A stretch of DNA of 64,000 bases from Skermania sp. ID1734. GTDB taxonomy: Bacteria; Actinomycetota; Actinomycetes; Mycobacteriales; Mycobacteriaceae. The stretch is taken from the NCBI RefSeq assembly GCF_007489285.1, contig NZ_VLIY01000010.1, forward strand, positions 124,001 through 188,000, in the 5' to 3' direction. Shown piece by piece: positions 1-11,040 of the stretch. The translations under genes and the position numbers were made by a program. Every line of letters starts with the position of its first letter. Positions within the stretch are counted from its first letter, which is position 1. The notes below the pieces were generated by a model that worked only from the letters and a program-made list of their open reading frames with translations, had not been told where the DNA came from and searched no databases.

Positions 1-309
1 ACCGGCGGCGGCCGGAATCACCCCGAGGCGCAGGTCGCCGGTCAAGCCGGTCTGCAACGCGGTGACTTCCTGCTTGAGGGCGTCGTGGTCGGCCAGGATG
101 CGCCGCGCCCACAACACCAGCCGCTCGCCTTCCGGCGTCAGCCCCTCGAAGGTGCGCCCGCGTCGCACCAGCGGCACCTTCAGCTCCTGCTCGAGCTTGC
201 GAATGGCCTCCGACAACGCCGGTTGCGACACGTAACAGGCACTGGCCGCCCGCGCGAAATGACGCTCCCGGGCAAGTGCGACAAAGTATTCCAGCTGACG
301 AAATAGCAC
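1..309 (-). CDS. LysR-family transcriptional regulator, N-terminal part (cut by window edge)
   Basis: The 103 codons present encode a typical LysR N-terminal winged helix-turn-helix. It opens LFRQLEYFVALARERHFARA, then SQPALSEAIRKLEQEL as recognition helix and VPLVRRGRTFEGLTPEGERL as wing, then a linker helix and the first strand of the effector-binding domain (GDLRLGVIPAAAG). The effector domain lies outside the window. The GTG at 307-309 is chosen as start because it opens the canonical LFRQLEYF motif. The start sits inside a 12-bp palindrome (TAGCACGTGCTA, 304-315) and only 3 nt after the stop of the PucR-type regulator, so the two are probably co-transcribed. The effector and targets are unknown. 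Confidence 0.85.
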   Translation of the reverse strand, partial: MLFRQLEYFVALARERHFARAASACYVSQPALSEAIRKLEQELKVPLVRRGRTFEGLTPEGERLVLWARRILADHDALKQEVTALQTGLTGDLRLGVIPAAAG

Positions 310-312
310 GTG

Positions 313-1539
313 CTATTCGACCATGCCCTTCTTCATTCGAACCGCTTGCACTGCGGCCGCCAACTCGGCGAGTGCGAGCGGGTCACTCAACGACCGACCG
401 GTCAGCTCACGGATCCGGTTCAATCGGTAGCGGACGGTGTTCGGGTGACAGTGCAGGATTCGTGCGGCGCGGTCGGCCGACCCGCCGTTGTGCAAAAACG
501 CGTGCAAAGTGTCGAGCAGTGCGTCACGATCCTCGGGCATCAGCTCGATTACAGCGCCGAGCACCTCCTTGGCCAACCGCCGTCCCTCGTCCGGGTCGTG
601 CGCAACCAGGGCGGCCAGCGGGCTGCCGCTGAATACCCGAACTTCGGTCTTGCCGACCGGGATTTCCGCGAGCGCCGTGCGCGCCAAATGCAGGGCGCGC
701 GGGGTGTCGGCAAGCGACGAGAAGGGCGGGCTCACGCCGGTGCGCGCGTGCGCAGTTGCGCGCAGAATCTCGAACACTGCGTCGCTGTGCTCGTCATGCA
801 TCGCGACAACACCCGCCTGCAGCGTAGAGGTGAGTTGCCACGCCGACACGATCCCGCGTTCGGCCAGTCGCCGCTCGACACCGATAAGGCTCTCGTCGGC
901 GAGTCCCCGCGTCTCGGCGGCAACAACGACCAACTTCGCGTCGATCGGCAGGCCGAGCAATTTGCCGACCTCCCACGGCGAAGTGTCGCGCATCATCTGA
1001 CCGGTGAGCAGCGACTCCACCAGCGCTGAGCGCCGCCGTTGCTGGGTGGCCACCAGTTCCGCGGTGGCCAGGCGGTACGCCTCGGTCAACACCAAGGCAT
1101 GCTCGTCGGACAGTCGCCACAACGTGCTCGAGGCCTCGACCAGCGCGGCCAGCGTTTCCGGCCGATCGTCTCGCCGGGCGTGCTCGGCAAGCACGTCCCA
1201 CAGCATTGCGCAGCCAATCCGGTAGACCTGCAACACTTCCGGCAGCGGTGCCCGCTGGTGAGCGCGGCGGCGACCGGTTTCCGACGGTGCGGCCAGGTCC
1301 GGGGTGACGGACGGATCGTCGAGGCCGCTGACCATGAAGCGCAGGTTGAGCGCGATCGAGCGGTGCAGATCGTCACGCGGGACGATGTCGCCCTCGCGGT
1401 AGAGATCGATTCGTGCACACGATGTCGTGCACACCTCGTCGATCAATTTGGGGAGGCGCTGGCGAGCAACGGCGACGAGGTCCGCGAATGCCGCGCCGCG
1501 CGTCGACGCGCAGGTATGGGCAGCAGTTCGATCGTTCAT
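313..1539 (-). CDS. PucR/CdaR-type transcriptional regulator
   Basis: A protein of 408 residues with the build of actinobacterial PucR-family regulators. It has an N-terminal helical sensor-like region, a central GGDEF-like fold segment, and a C-terminal PucR helix-turn-helix with the hallmark LLDTLHAFLHNGGSADRAA, then ARILHCHPNTVRYRLNRI. Such proteins control purine, sugar-acid or unknown catabolic genes; the target here cannot be named. The ATG at 1539 is preferred to an upstream in-frame ATG because GGAG lies at a good distance before it and the upstream stretch (rich in Trp and Cys) does not look like protein. The gene runs into the LysR gene with a 3-nt gap. Confidence 0.8.
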   Translation of the reverse strand: MNDRTAAHTCASTRGAAFADLVAVARQRLPKLIDEVCTTSCARIDLYREGDIVPRDDLHRSIALNLRFMVSGLDDPSVTPDLAAPSETGRRRAHQRAPLPEVLQVYRIGCAMLWDVLAEHARRDDRPETLAALVEASSTLWRLSDEHALVLTEAYRLATAELVATQQRRRSALVESLLTGQMMRDTSPWEVGKLLGLPIDAKLVVVAAETRGLADESLIGVERRLAERGIVSAWQLTSTLQAGVVAMHDEHSDAVFEILRATAHARTGVSPPFSSLADTPRALHLARTALAEIPVGKTEVRVFSGSPLAALVAHDPDEGRRLAKEVLGAVIELMPEDRDALLDTLHAFLHNGGSADRAARILHCHPNTVRYRLNRIRELTGRSLSDPLALAELAAAVQAVRMKKGMVE

Positions 1540-1605
1540 GGAACTCCAATTCCACCACGCGCAGCAATATGCGCCAGTCTGCACACCGGGTCGTTCAGAT
1601 CTGCG

Positions 1606-2565
1606 CTAGCCGGTCGGGCTGGCCGTGCCATCCAGGTCCTCTTCGGAGACAGCCTTTTCCCACGATTCCGGCAGACGCGGTCCTTTTCCGAAATACCGAT
1701 CCCCGCGTTCGTTGGTAGCCCAGCCACCGGCGGTGTAACCGGCGAGCGTGAAGCACGCTTCACAGAACTGTTTGCCGAACAGCGACAGGTAAATGCTGCG
1801 ATGGACCGTCCTCGCCTTGCCGTTCACTCGATCGAACGCCTCGGCGACAGCGGGCTGGGCCTCGAGCAGCGAGTAACGCCGGAAGTCCATCACCGGCTCC
1901 AGCGAAAAGCGAACTAAGCCAAGTCTGTTCAGGTTTGCCAGGTACTCTGTGTTTCGTTCGGGCCAGAAGCACCCTGCCATGTCGGCGATCATGTTGATCC
2001 CGGCGGCAAGACGGTACGACCCCCTCCCGAACAGCGTTTTCGTCCGGACATCGATCGACGGCTGCGGACCTCCAACCGCAAGGAAACGCAATATTCGCGC
2101 CTCGTCGTCGTCACACGCATTGAGAATCGCAGGGAACGCGGGGTGCATGAGCAACGGCGCCGGACCGGACTTCCAATTGGCGACCTTCGCGTCCCCCTGA
2201 GCCCGCAGAGCTGTCGGCGACACGCGGTTCCCGGTGCGCGCGGCGCCGATAACCGGCGTCGTGGGCGCGAGGCCCAGCGCAGATACTGCCGCTCGCCGGG
2301 CCTCATCGACGCGGGCATCGAAGACCTCACTCATCGGTGTACCGGCGCTGACCTCCCGTACCACGGTTTGCGCGGTGCTCACGGACCCGGTGACGATCTC
2401 GGTTGCCACCCGTCGCATCGAATCGCCGGCGAATCGAATCAGCCACACCGCATCCGATACGGTGCCGGTGCGCATGCCGCCGGTAAGCGCGGAAAGTGAG
2501 CGGGGCAATCTATTTGGGGACGCGCCGTCGCGCTCGGGTGGCGTCCCGATCGGGGTTGCAGTCAC
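1606..2565 (-). CDS. Abi-alpha (DUF4393)-like protein
   Basis: A 319-residue protein with no signal peptide or clear membrane segments. The middle and C-terminal parts contain a pattern I associate with the DUF4393/Abi-alpha family: HPAFPAILNACDDDEARIL, then P.PSIDVRT, then NLNRLGLVRFSLEPV and a closing YSLLEAQPAV segment. Members of that family were first linked to abortive infection, but chromosomal copies in actinomycetes are uncharacterised. Residues 70-130 are Ala-rich and probably helical. It stands alone between the PucR regulator and a 400-bp gap. The assignment rests on remembered motif shape only, so the family call is moderate and an antiphage role is only a possibility. Confidence 0.5.
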   Translation of the reverse strand: MTATPIGTPPERDGASPNRLPRSLSALTGGMRTGTVSDAVWLIRFAGDSMRRVATEIVTGSVSTAQTVVREVSAGTPMSEVFDARVDEARRAAVSALGLAPTTPVIGAARTGNRVSPTALRAQGDAKVANWKSGPAPLLMHPAFPAILNACDDDEARILRFLAVGGPQPSIDVRTKTLFGRGSYRLAAGINMIADMAGCFWPERNTEYLANLNRLGLVRFSLEPVMDFRRYSLLEAQPAVAEAFDRVNGKARTVHRSIYLSLFGKQFCEACFTLAGYTAGGWATNERGDRYFGKGPRLPESWEKAVSEEDLDGTASPTG

Positions 2566-2967
2566 GATCGTGGTCCCCCTCGCAGGCTGTCACCGAAAGA
2601 CCGAAGCAGTTCGCCGTCATAGCCATTCGAGATTTGATGTGTGGTAAGTCGAAAATACTGTGAATCCGCGCCATTGCGTCGGATTTTCGCCGAGCGTTCG
2701 AACTGCCTTACGACGGGCTTGTGTGAACGGACAAGAAAAATTGACTTCACACACATCGACACCGAATGCGTGCGCCGTCGAGGATCTAGTTGGTACGGCA
2801 TTTGCAGTGCAGCAATCCCAGTGTTTGGCGCACTCGATCGGAGCGGCCTATCGACCGGTAGGTATTTCGTCTTGGACGTCAGCCCTCGCGCTCGGTGAGA
2901 CTGAAATCACCGTTCACATCGAGGAATTGATCTGCTGCGGGGCTGTTTTGAATCGAAGGAAATCACC
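2566..2967. other. 402-bp intergenic region between divergent genes
   Basis: This gap separates the minus-strand Abi-alpha-like gene from the plus-strand formate dehydrogenase remnant, so it must hold both promoters. A GAAGGAA ribosome binding site lies at about 2956-2962, just before the ATG at 2968. Short open frames inside it do not resemble proteins. It is less GC-rich than its surroundings (for example 2625-2760). I see no tRNA, terminator or clear operator. Confidence 0.5.
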
Positions 2968-3513
2968 ATGGCCAAAGTCCTGTGTGTCCTGTATCCCGAT
3001 CCGGTGGGTGGATACCCGCCCGTCTATGCCCGGGACTCGATTCCCTCGATATCGGAGTATCCGGATGGTCAGACCGCGCCGACCCCCTCGGCTATCGACT
3101 TCACGCCCGGGCAGTTGCTCGGTTGCGTGTCCGGCGAACTCGGCCTGCGCAAGTTTCTCGAGGCGGCCGGCCATGAATTGGTGGTGACCTCCGACAAAGA
3201 CGGCCCGGATTCGGTGTTCGAACAGCAGCTACCCGACGCCGATGTGGTTATTTCCCAACCCTTCTGGCCGGCATATCTGACCGCGGAACGAATTGCCGAG
3301 GAACCCCGGCTGACGCTGGCATTGACGGCAGGGATCGGCTCGGACCACGTCGATCTCGAGGCCGCGATCAAGGCGGGTATCACCGTCGCCGAGGTGACCG
3401 GGTCCAACAGCATCAGTGACATCCGCGAGGAGTACCTGATCGTGCAGGGCGGTGAGCTCGCCGGCACCGGCGCGAAGGCCTATACCGCCAGTCCGCAAAC
3501 CACCGTCGGTTGA
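2968..3513 (+). pseudogene. fdh: NAD-dependent formate dehydrogenase remnant with in-frame deletion of the catalytic core
   Basis: The 181 codons begin exactly like D-2-hydroxyacid-dehydrogenase-type formate dehydrogenases: [79 protein letters not shown]. They run to the conserved SNSIS at residues 146-150. The next residues, [20 protein letters not shown], are the extreme C-terminus of the same family. About 200 residues are therefore missing at about nt 3418: the whole Rossmann NAD-binding domain and the catalytic Arg/His/Gln residues. Family members are about 400 residues long. The frame is intact across the junction, so a stable peptide could still be made, but it cannot be a working enzyme. 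It lies near a complete selenocysteine formate dehydrogenase system. Confidence 0.85.
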
Positions 3514-3539
3514 CGCGGCGAGGAGAGAAAGGTGAGCCG

Positions 3540-3845
3540 ATGACGGTACCGGCACAGCGCCCGAATGCGGGCCCTGCTGCGTGGGTCTGGGATGCCGGGG
3601 CACTGAACGCGGGGTATCGGCACATCGACCAAGTGCTTCGCGAGGTCGCCGCACCCGCGGCCACCGGCGATCCGCAGGACGCATACGTGGTCGAGGTCTG
3701 CCTGGCCGGGGTGGGCACCGACGACGTACGCATAGACATGTCCGGCAACGAGATTCGGGTAGCGCTACCCGACGGCGTCCTCACGGTGCGCGCCCCGGCA
3801 ACCGGCACGGTCCATCCGAAACGCGTGGAGGTGAGGGTGACGTAG
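3540..3845 (+). CDS. Mini small-heat-shock (Hsp20/alpha-crystallin-like) protein
   Basis: 101 residues. After a variable 50-residue N-terminus comes YVVEVCLAGVGTDDVRIDMS, GNEIRV and then PDGVLTVRAPA near the end, which follow the strand order of an alpha-crystallin domain. The usual central part of the domain (strands 4-7, about 40 residues) is missing, so this is a shortened version. The ATG at 3540 is preferred over an upstream ATG at 3510 because GAGGAGAGAAAGGTG precedes it. The position 140 bp upstream of a ClpC-like unfoldase gene suggests a shared role in protein quality control. Whether it can assemble and hold clients is unknown. Confidence 0.6.
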   Translation: MTVPAQRPNAGPAAWVWDAGALNAGYRHIDQVLREVAAPAATGDPQDAYVVEVCLAGVGTDDVRIDMSGNEIRVALPDGVLTVRAPATGTVHPKRVEVRVT

Positions 3846-3985
3846 GGGTTGTGGTGCCGCCGCAGGCGGGGCAATGTTGAGAAAGTGCGGCTGCATCCCG
3901 CCCATCTCTTTGCGCCGACCGCCTGCCCGGCGCCATTCCCCGCTGTTACGCCCACTTCCCGGCTCGACTGTGTGAGGAGTCTGTA

Positions 3986-6503
<2,518 letters not shown>

Positions 6504-6511
<8 letters not shown>

Positions 6512-6986
6512 TCTGTTACGGGACTGTGTGAACCAGATATTCGACCGGTACTTCGGGCCGGGCATCGCGGCGACGAGTCCGCGAATGTCTCGCCCCCAAA
6601 CCCGAAGAATGGTCGCCGATGACGCGCCGGAGCGGATGGCCGAGGCGCACCGGGCGGCGCTCGATTTCAGTCGCGCCGAGGCGGTGCGCAACGCCGAAAT
6701 CGCCTTGGAATACCTGTTTGTCACCCCGCACGGACTGTTGTATGCGGCGGGGCTAAAAGGCAAGCAACCGCCGCGCCGGCTGTATTACTTCGCGACTCCG
6801 CCGCCGCTGTTCGACTCCATCGTGGAGCAGATCGGCGGTTCGCAGTTGGCCGGGCGATCGATACTCGCGGTCGACAAACGGTTCGGCCACGACCTCGTGT
6901 TTCCGCTGCCGATGGACACGGGGTTCCGCAGAATCCTCGATGACCACCCGGTCATCCAGGTCGACCTCACGGTCCAGACCCAATGA
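6504..6986 (+). CDS. Small protein related to the N-terminus of the neighbouring ClpC-like unfoldase
   Basis: 160 residues with no named family that I recognise. Its N-terminus ([12 protein letters not shown]) matches the opening of the upstream unfoldase ([11 protein letters not shown]). The following stretch ([20 protein letters not shown]) resembles that protein's Clp-N segment ([20 protein letters not shown]). The rest contains LLYAAGLKG, as in the Clp-N LLYAA, and a C-terminal part of unknown fold. There is no ATPase domain. The gene starts inside the end of the unfoldase gene (8-nt overlap) and its stop overlaps the DUF488 start (ATGA). It may be an adaptor, decoy or regulator made together with the unfoldase; this is inference. 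Confidence 0.6.
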
Positions 6987-7345
6987 CGGGACGCGTCCAG
7001 ATCCGGCGCATCTACGACGATCCGACCCCCGACGACGGCACTCGGGTTCTCGTGGACCGGATCTGGCCCCGCGGAGTCAGCAAAGAACGCGCAGACCTCA
7101 ACGAGTGGTGCAAGCAAATTGCGCCCTCGACCGAGCTACGCAAATGGTACGGACACGACCCGGACCGCTTCGCCGAGTTCACCCGCCGCTACCAGGCTGA
7201 ACTCGAGGATCCAGAGCGGGCCGATGCATTGGCACAGCTACGGAAAATCGCGAACGACGGCGTGCTCACGCTGCTTACCGCGACAAAGGAAGTGAAGATC
7301 AGCGAGGCCGCCGTATTGGCCGACCTCATTTCGGCATCGAAATAG
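6983..7345 (+). CDS. DUF488 family protein
   Basis: 120 residues with the complete DUF488 signature: RIYDDPTPDDGTRVLVDRIW, PRGVSKERADLNEWCKQIAPS, LRKWYGHDPDRFAEF..RYQAEL and LLTATKEVKISEA. Members are small cytoplasmic proteins common in bacteria and linked in context to nitrogen-oxide and redox stress genes. No enzyme activity is firmly established. The ATG overlaps the previous stop (ATGA), so the gene is translationally coupled to the ClpC-associated gene upstream and is followed 9 nt later by the membrane Rieske protein. Confidence 0.85.
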   Translation: MTGRVQIRRIYDDPTPDDGTRVLVDRIWPRGVSKERADLNEWCKQIAPSTELRKWYGHDPDRFAEFTRRYQAELEDPERADALAQLRKIANDGVLTLLTATKEVKISEAAVLADLISASK

Positions 7346-7354
7346 CGAGAGGGG

Positions 7355-8212
7355 ATGGCCGTGACACTGTTGGAGGATCTGGTTCATCGGATCGAGCACG
7401 CTGACAATTTGGATCGCGTTGCCAAGCCGATCGCCAGCAAGGTAGGCGAATTGGTGAAGCCACGGCCGGTGCGGAACTTCCTCAGCGGCACGTGGCTGGG
7501 CCATCCCCTGCACCCGCTGCTGTCCGACCTGCCGATCGGGGCCTGGTCGATGGCGGCGTTGCTCGACGCGCTCGATGTCGAGGCCGCGGACATCCTGGTC
7601 GGAGCCGGGATCGTGGCTGCCGTCCCGACCGCGGCCGCCGGTGCGAACGACTGGTCCGACACCTACGGCGAAGAAACCCGACTGGGCTTGGTGCACGCCG
7701 CCTCCAATAGCACGGCACTCGTCCTGCAGATAGCTTCGTTGTTGGCGCGCAGGCGGGATGAGCGCGGTCTCGGCAAGGCACTGAGCCTGGCCGGAGTTGC
7801 CGCCATGTTCGTCGGCGGCTACCTGGGCGGCCATCTCACCTTCGTCAAAGCGGTCGACGTGAACCACACGGCGTGGCCCACGGGGCCGGATTCCTGGACG
7901 TCGGTGATCGCCGAGGCTGACCTGGCAGACGGCAAACCGACGAAGGTCGATGCCGGCGGCGTGTCGGTGCTGCTTTACCGCCACGGCAACACAATTCAGG
8001 CGTTGGCGAACACCTGTAGCCACATGGGCGGCCCGCTCGATGAGGGCAGTGTCTCTCATGACGGCTCTGGCGATTGCGTGACCTGCCCGTGGCACGGCAG
8101 CACGTTCCGCCTCAACGACGGCGAAGTGGTGCGCGGACCGGCCACGATCCCCCAGCCGCGCTATGAAACGCGCGTCACCAACGGACACATCGAGGTACGC
8201 GTGCGGCCCTGA
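7355..8212 (+). CDS. Membrane-anchored Rieske [2Fe-2S] protein (DUF2231-Rieske fusion)
   Basis: 285 residues. The first 165 form a DUF2231-type membrane domain with several hydrophobic helices (motif GTWLGHPLHPLLSDLPIGAW at 45-64, where His may ligate a cofactor). The C-terminal 100 residues are a Rieske domain with CSHMGGPL and CPWHGSTF, giving ligands Cys221, His223, Cys244 and His247. It should carry electrons at the membrane. A GAGAGGGG ribosome binding site precedes the ATG. A molybdopterin oxidoreductase gene follows after 19 nt, so this protein is a plausible electron partner of that enzyme, which has no other obvious redox subunit here. Confidence 0.85.
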   Translation: MAVTLLEDLVHRIEHADNLDRVAKPIASKVGELVKPRPVRNFLSGTWLGHPLHPLLSDLPIGAWSMAALLDALDVEAADILVGAGIVAAVPTAAAGANDWSDTYGEETRLGLVHAASNSTALVLQIASLLARRRDERGLGKALSLAGVAAMFVGGYLGGHLTFVKAVDVNHTAWPTGPDSWTSVIAEADLADGKPTKVDAGGVSVLLYRHGNTIQALANTCSHMGGPLDEGSVSHDGSGDCVTCPWHGSTFRLNDGEVVRGPATIPQPRYETRVTNGHIEVRVRP

Positions 8213-8231
8213 CCGGAAAGGATTGCCGACG

Positions 8232-10586
8232 GTGGATTACCAGCCGAATCCCGATCGCATCAATGACATTTGGGGCGAACGCACACCGCACGCATCCGGT
8301 ACCGAGTGGCCGACCCGCGTCGATGAGTTTCTGCTGGACGGAGTCTCGGTCGACAGATGGGTGCGCAGCGCGTGCCTGTTGTGTTCCAACGGTTGCGGGC
8401 TCGAGATTGCGGTCAGCGACGGCCGGATCGTGGGCGTTCGCGGCCGCGCCGATGACCGGGTCAATCGCGGCCGGCTCGGCCCGAAGGGCTTGTACGGCTG
8501 GCAGGGTGAGCAGCGCGATCGGCTGACCACTCCCCTGATCCGCCGCAACGGCCGCCTCGTCGAGACCGACTGGGACACCGCGATGGCTGCGGTGGTGGAA
8601 CGGTCGCGCAGCCTGCTCGACACCAAAGGGCCGCTCTCGCACGCCTTCTACACGTCGGGCCAGCTGATGACCGAGGAATACTACACCCTGGCCGTGATCG
8701 GCAAGGGCGGCATCGGCACGCCGCACATGGACGGCAACACCCGGCTGTGCACGGCCACCGCCTCGGCGGCGTTCCAGGAGAGTTTCGGCTGCGACGGCCA
8801 GCCGGGCTCCTATACCGACATCGATTGCTGCGATGCGTTGTTCCTGTTCGGGCACAACGTAGCCGAGACGCAGACTGTCCTGTGGGCGCGGATGCTGGAT
8901 CGGCTCGACGGGACCGACCCACCGCGACTGGTCTGTGTCGATCCGCGCCGCACCAATGTCGCCGAGCGAGCGACCGTCCACCTGCCCATCCGTAACGGCA
9001 CCAACCTTGCCTTGATGAACGCGCTTGTGCACGAGCAAATTTCGCGCGGATTCCTCGACCACGATTATGTGGCCGCGCACACGCTCGGGTTCGAGGACTT
9101 ACAGGCACGAACCGAGACGGCTACCCCGGAGTGGGCGGCCGAAATCTGCGGTGTGCCCGCCGACGACATTCGCCGCGCCGCGGAGATCTTCGGCACCAGC
9201 CAGCGGGTGGTATCGACCTGCTCGATGGGCTTTTATCAGTCCCATCAGGCCACCGCCGCATCGTGCCAGGTCAACAACCTGCACCTGCTGCGAGGCATGC
9301 TTGGCCGCCCCGGCGCGGGCATCCTGCAGATGAACGGGCAGCCCTCCGCGGAGAATAATCGCGAGGCCGGTTGCGGGCCGGCGCTGCCCGGATTCCGCAA
9401 CTGGAACAACCCCGAACACGTCGCGGAACTGGCGCGGTTGTGGAATGTCGACCCGATCGTCATCCCGCACTGGGCACCGCCCACCGACGCGATGGCGATC
9501 TTTAGGTACGTCGAGCAAGGGTCGATCGGATTTCTCTGGATTGCGGGCACCAACCCGGCGGTCTCGATGCCCGACCTGCCCCGCATCCGCCGGATCCTTT
9601 CCGGCGATCAGTGCTTCGTGGTCGTCTCCGACGGTTACCGCACCGAGACAACGGAACTGGCCGACATCGTGCTGCCGGCGGCATTGTGGGGCGAAAAGAC
9701 CGGTACCCATACCAACGTCGATCGCACCGTCCACCTGTCCCGACAAGCCGTCGAACCACCCGGACTCGCGCGCTCGGACCTGGACATCTGGATCGACTAC
9801 GCCCGCCGAATGGGTTTGAGCGACAAGGACGGTCACCCGCTGCCGGCCTGGAAGAGCCCGGCGGAGGCGTTCGAGGCCTGGAAGGAATGCAGTGCCGGAC
9901 GCCCGGTGGATTACACCGGGTTGACCTACGACATGCTCGATGCGCGCGGCGGAATCCAATGGCCATGCAGCGCGGATGTGCCGGACGGCACCGAACGTCT
10001 CTACACCGAGGCGCATTTCCCGACAACGGTGCACGAATGCGAGACCTACGGGCATGACCTCGCGACCGGAGCGCCCGTGAACGAGACCGAGTTTCGGGCC
10101 CTGCGGCCCGACGGGCGGGCCGTCCTCAAGACCATCGCGTACGAACCAGCCTACGAGCTTCCGGACCACGAGTATCCGCTGCGACTCACCACCGGACGCA
10201 CCGTCTATCACTGGCACACTCGCACCAAGACATCGCGAACCCCCGAACTGCAGCAGGCGGCGCCATCGATGTGGCTGGAAATATCGACTCAAGATGCACG
10301 GCGATTGGGCATCGGTGAGGGCGACATCGTCCGAGTGACCTCGCGTCGCGGCAGCATCGACGCACCTGCGCGGGTGTCGCACGTGCGTGAGGGTGTGGTT
10401 TTCGCGCCGTGGCATTACGGTGACGACCCGGCCAATGATCTGACCCTCAGCGCGTGGGACCCGGTGTCGAAACAACCCGAATTCAAGGTCGCCGCGATAG
10501 CCCTCGAACGCATTCGTGCCGGCGACGGACCGGCGCCGGCACCCACCATCACCGCATCGGCACCGGCAGTTTCGGAAGGACGCTGA
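8232..10586 (+). CDS. Molybdopterin (bis-MGD) oxidoreductase, NarB/NasA-like
   Basis: 784 residues of the DMSO-reductase superfamily: N-terminal Fe-S segment, molybdopterin domains and C-terminal dinucleotide-binding domain (PLRLTTGRTVYHWHTRTKT near 650). The N-terminal cluster motif reads CLLCSNGC (Cys48, Cys51, Cys55), but the fourth ligand position is glycine (GRLGPKG, residue 83) where most relatives have GRLCPKG. The likely molybdenum-ligand region reads NTRLCTATASAAF, with cysteine. The GTG at 8232 is chosen because GGAAAGG lies before it and the upstream reading is the end of the Rieske gene. The substrate is unknown; assimilatory-nitrate-reductase-like and formate-dehydrogenase-like roles are both possible. 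The neighbours suggest membrane electron transfer. Confidence 0.8.
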   Translation: MDYQPNPDRINDIWGERTPHASGTEWPTRVDEFLLDGVSVDRWVRSACLLCSNGCGLEIAVSDGRIVGVRGRADDRVNRGRLGPKGLYGWQGEQRDRLTTPLIRRNGRLVETDWDTAMAAVVERSRSLLDTKGPLSHAFYTSGQLMTEEYYTLAVIGKGGIGTPHMDGNTRLCTATASAAFQESFGCDGQPGSYTDIDCCDALFLFGHNVAETQTVLWARMLDRLDGTDPPRLVCVDPRRTNVAERATVHLPIRNGTNLALMNALVHEQISRGFLDHDYVAAHTLGFEDLQARTETATPEWAAEICGVPADDIRRAAEIFGTSQRVVSTCSMGFYQSHQATAASCQVNNLHLLRGMLGRPGAGILQMNGQPSAENNREAGCGPALPGFRNWNNPEHVAELARLWNVDPIVIPHWAPPTDAMAIFRYVEQGSIGFLWIAGTNPAVSMPDLPRIRRILSGDQCFVVVSDGYRTETTELADIVLPAALWGEKTGTHTNVDRTVHLSRQAVEPPGLARSDLDIWIDYARRMGLSDKDGHPLPAWKSPAEAFEAWKECSAGRPVDYTGLTYDMLDARGGIQWPCSADVPDGTERLYTEAHFPTTVHECETYGHDLATGAPVNETEFRALRPDGRAVLKTIAYEPAYELPDHEYPLRLTTGRTVYHWHTRTKTSRTPELQQAAPSMWLEISTQDARRLGIGEGDIVRVTSRRGSIDAPARVSHVREGVVFAPWHYGDDPANDLTLSAWDPVSKQPEFKVAAIALERIRAGDGPAPAPTITASAPAVSEGR

Positions 10587-10587
10587 A

Positions 10588-11040
10588 ATGTACCTGAGCG
10601 CATACCTGACGTTGCTGCAGAGCGCTGAGGAAGCTTTGGCCGAGTCCTATCGGCAGGTGGCGCAAGGCCACCGGCTCGAGGCCGACGTGCACTACATCTG
10701 CACCACCTTTGCCCGGCAATGCGATGAGCGGCGCGCGGCACTCACACCTGTCGTCGAGCGCTACGGCCATGCCGGCGAACCCGAACGCCTGCACCCCGAC
10801 GGTTTGAGCGAAACGCGCGCCGGCCTGATCGGCTTGCTGCGCGACCTGCAGGACGTGTACCAACTTGCCAACCTTGTCGACATCACCTGGACGCTCACCG
10901 GCCAAGCTGCGCACGGGGCACGCGACCGGGCCCTGATCGACATAGTGGCGCACTGCAACCCCGAGGTTGGCGGACAGCTGGCGTGGCTGCGGATGCGGAT
11001 GAAATCGACCGCGCCCCAGGCATTGCTCGTGGCCTCCTAG
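10588..11040 (+). CDS. Helical protein of unknown function coupled to the molybdopterin enzyme
   Basis: 150 residues, almost entirely predicted helix, starting 1 nt after the oxidoreductase stop. The pattern of four helices with acidic residues and histidines (LQSAEEALAESYRQVAQGHR, EADVHYICTTFARQCDERRA, a third around QDVYQLANLVDITW, and a C-terminal helix) suggests a four-helix bundle, perhaps ferritin-like. I do not recognise a family and see no definite metal motif. The tight spacing suggests a dedicated partner or maturation factor for the enzyme. Its stop codon overlaps the stop of the convergent thioesterase gene (CTAG, 11037-11040). Confidence 0.6.
   Translation: MYLSAYLTLLQSAEEALAESYRQVAQGHRLEADVHYICTTFARQCDERRAALTPVVERYGHAGEPERLHPDGLSETRAGLIGLLRDLQDVYQLANLVDITWTLTGQAAHGARDRALIDIVAHCNPEVGGQLAWLRMRMKSTAPQALLVAS

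Noticed and set aside
304-315. The 12-bp palindrome TAGCACGTGCTA as an operator
   Set aside because: It lies over the LysR start codon and PucR stop codon rather than in a promoter, and a single short palindrome is weak evidence.
2641-2898. Open frame in the gap before the formate dehydrogenase remnant
   Set aside because: No family, no ribosome binding site and non-coding base composition.
8175-10475. Long minus-strand frames opposite the molybdopterin oxidoreductase gene
   Set aside because: Antisense shadows without domains, while the plus strand encodes a full-length family member.
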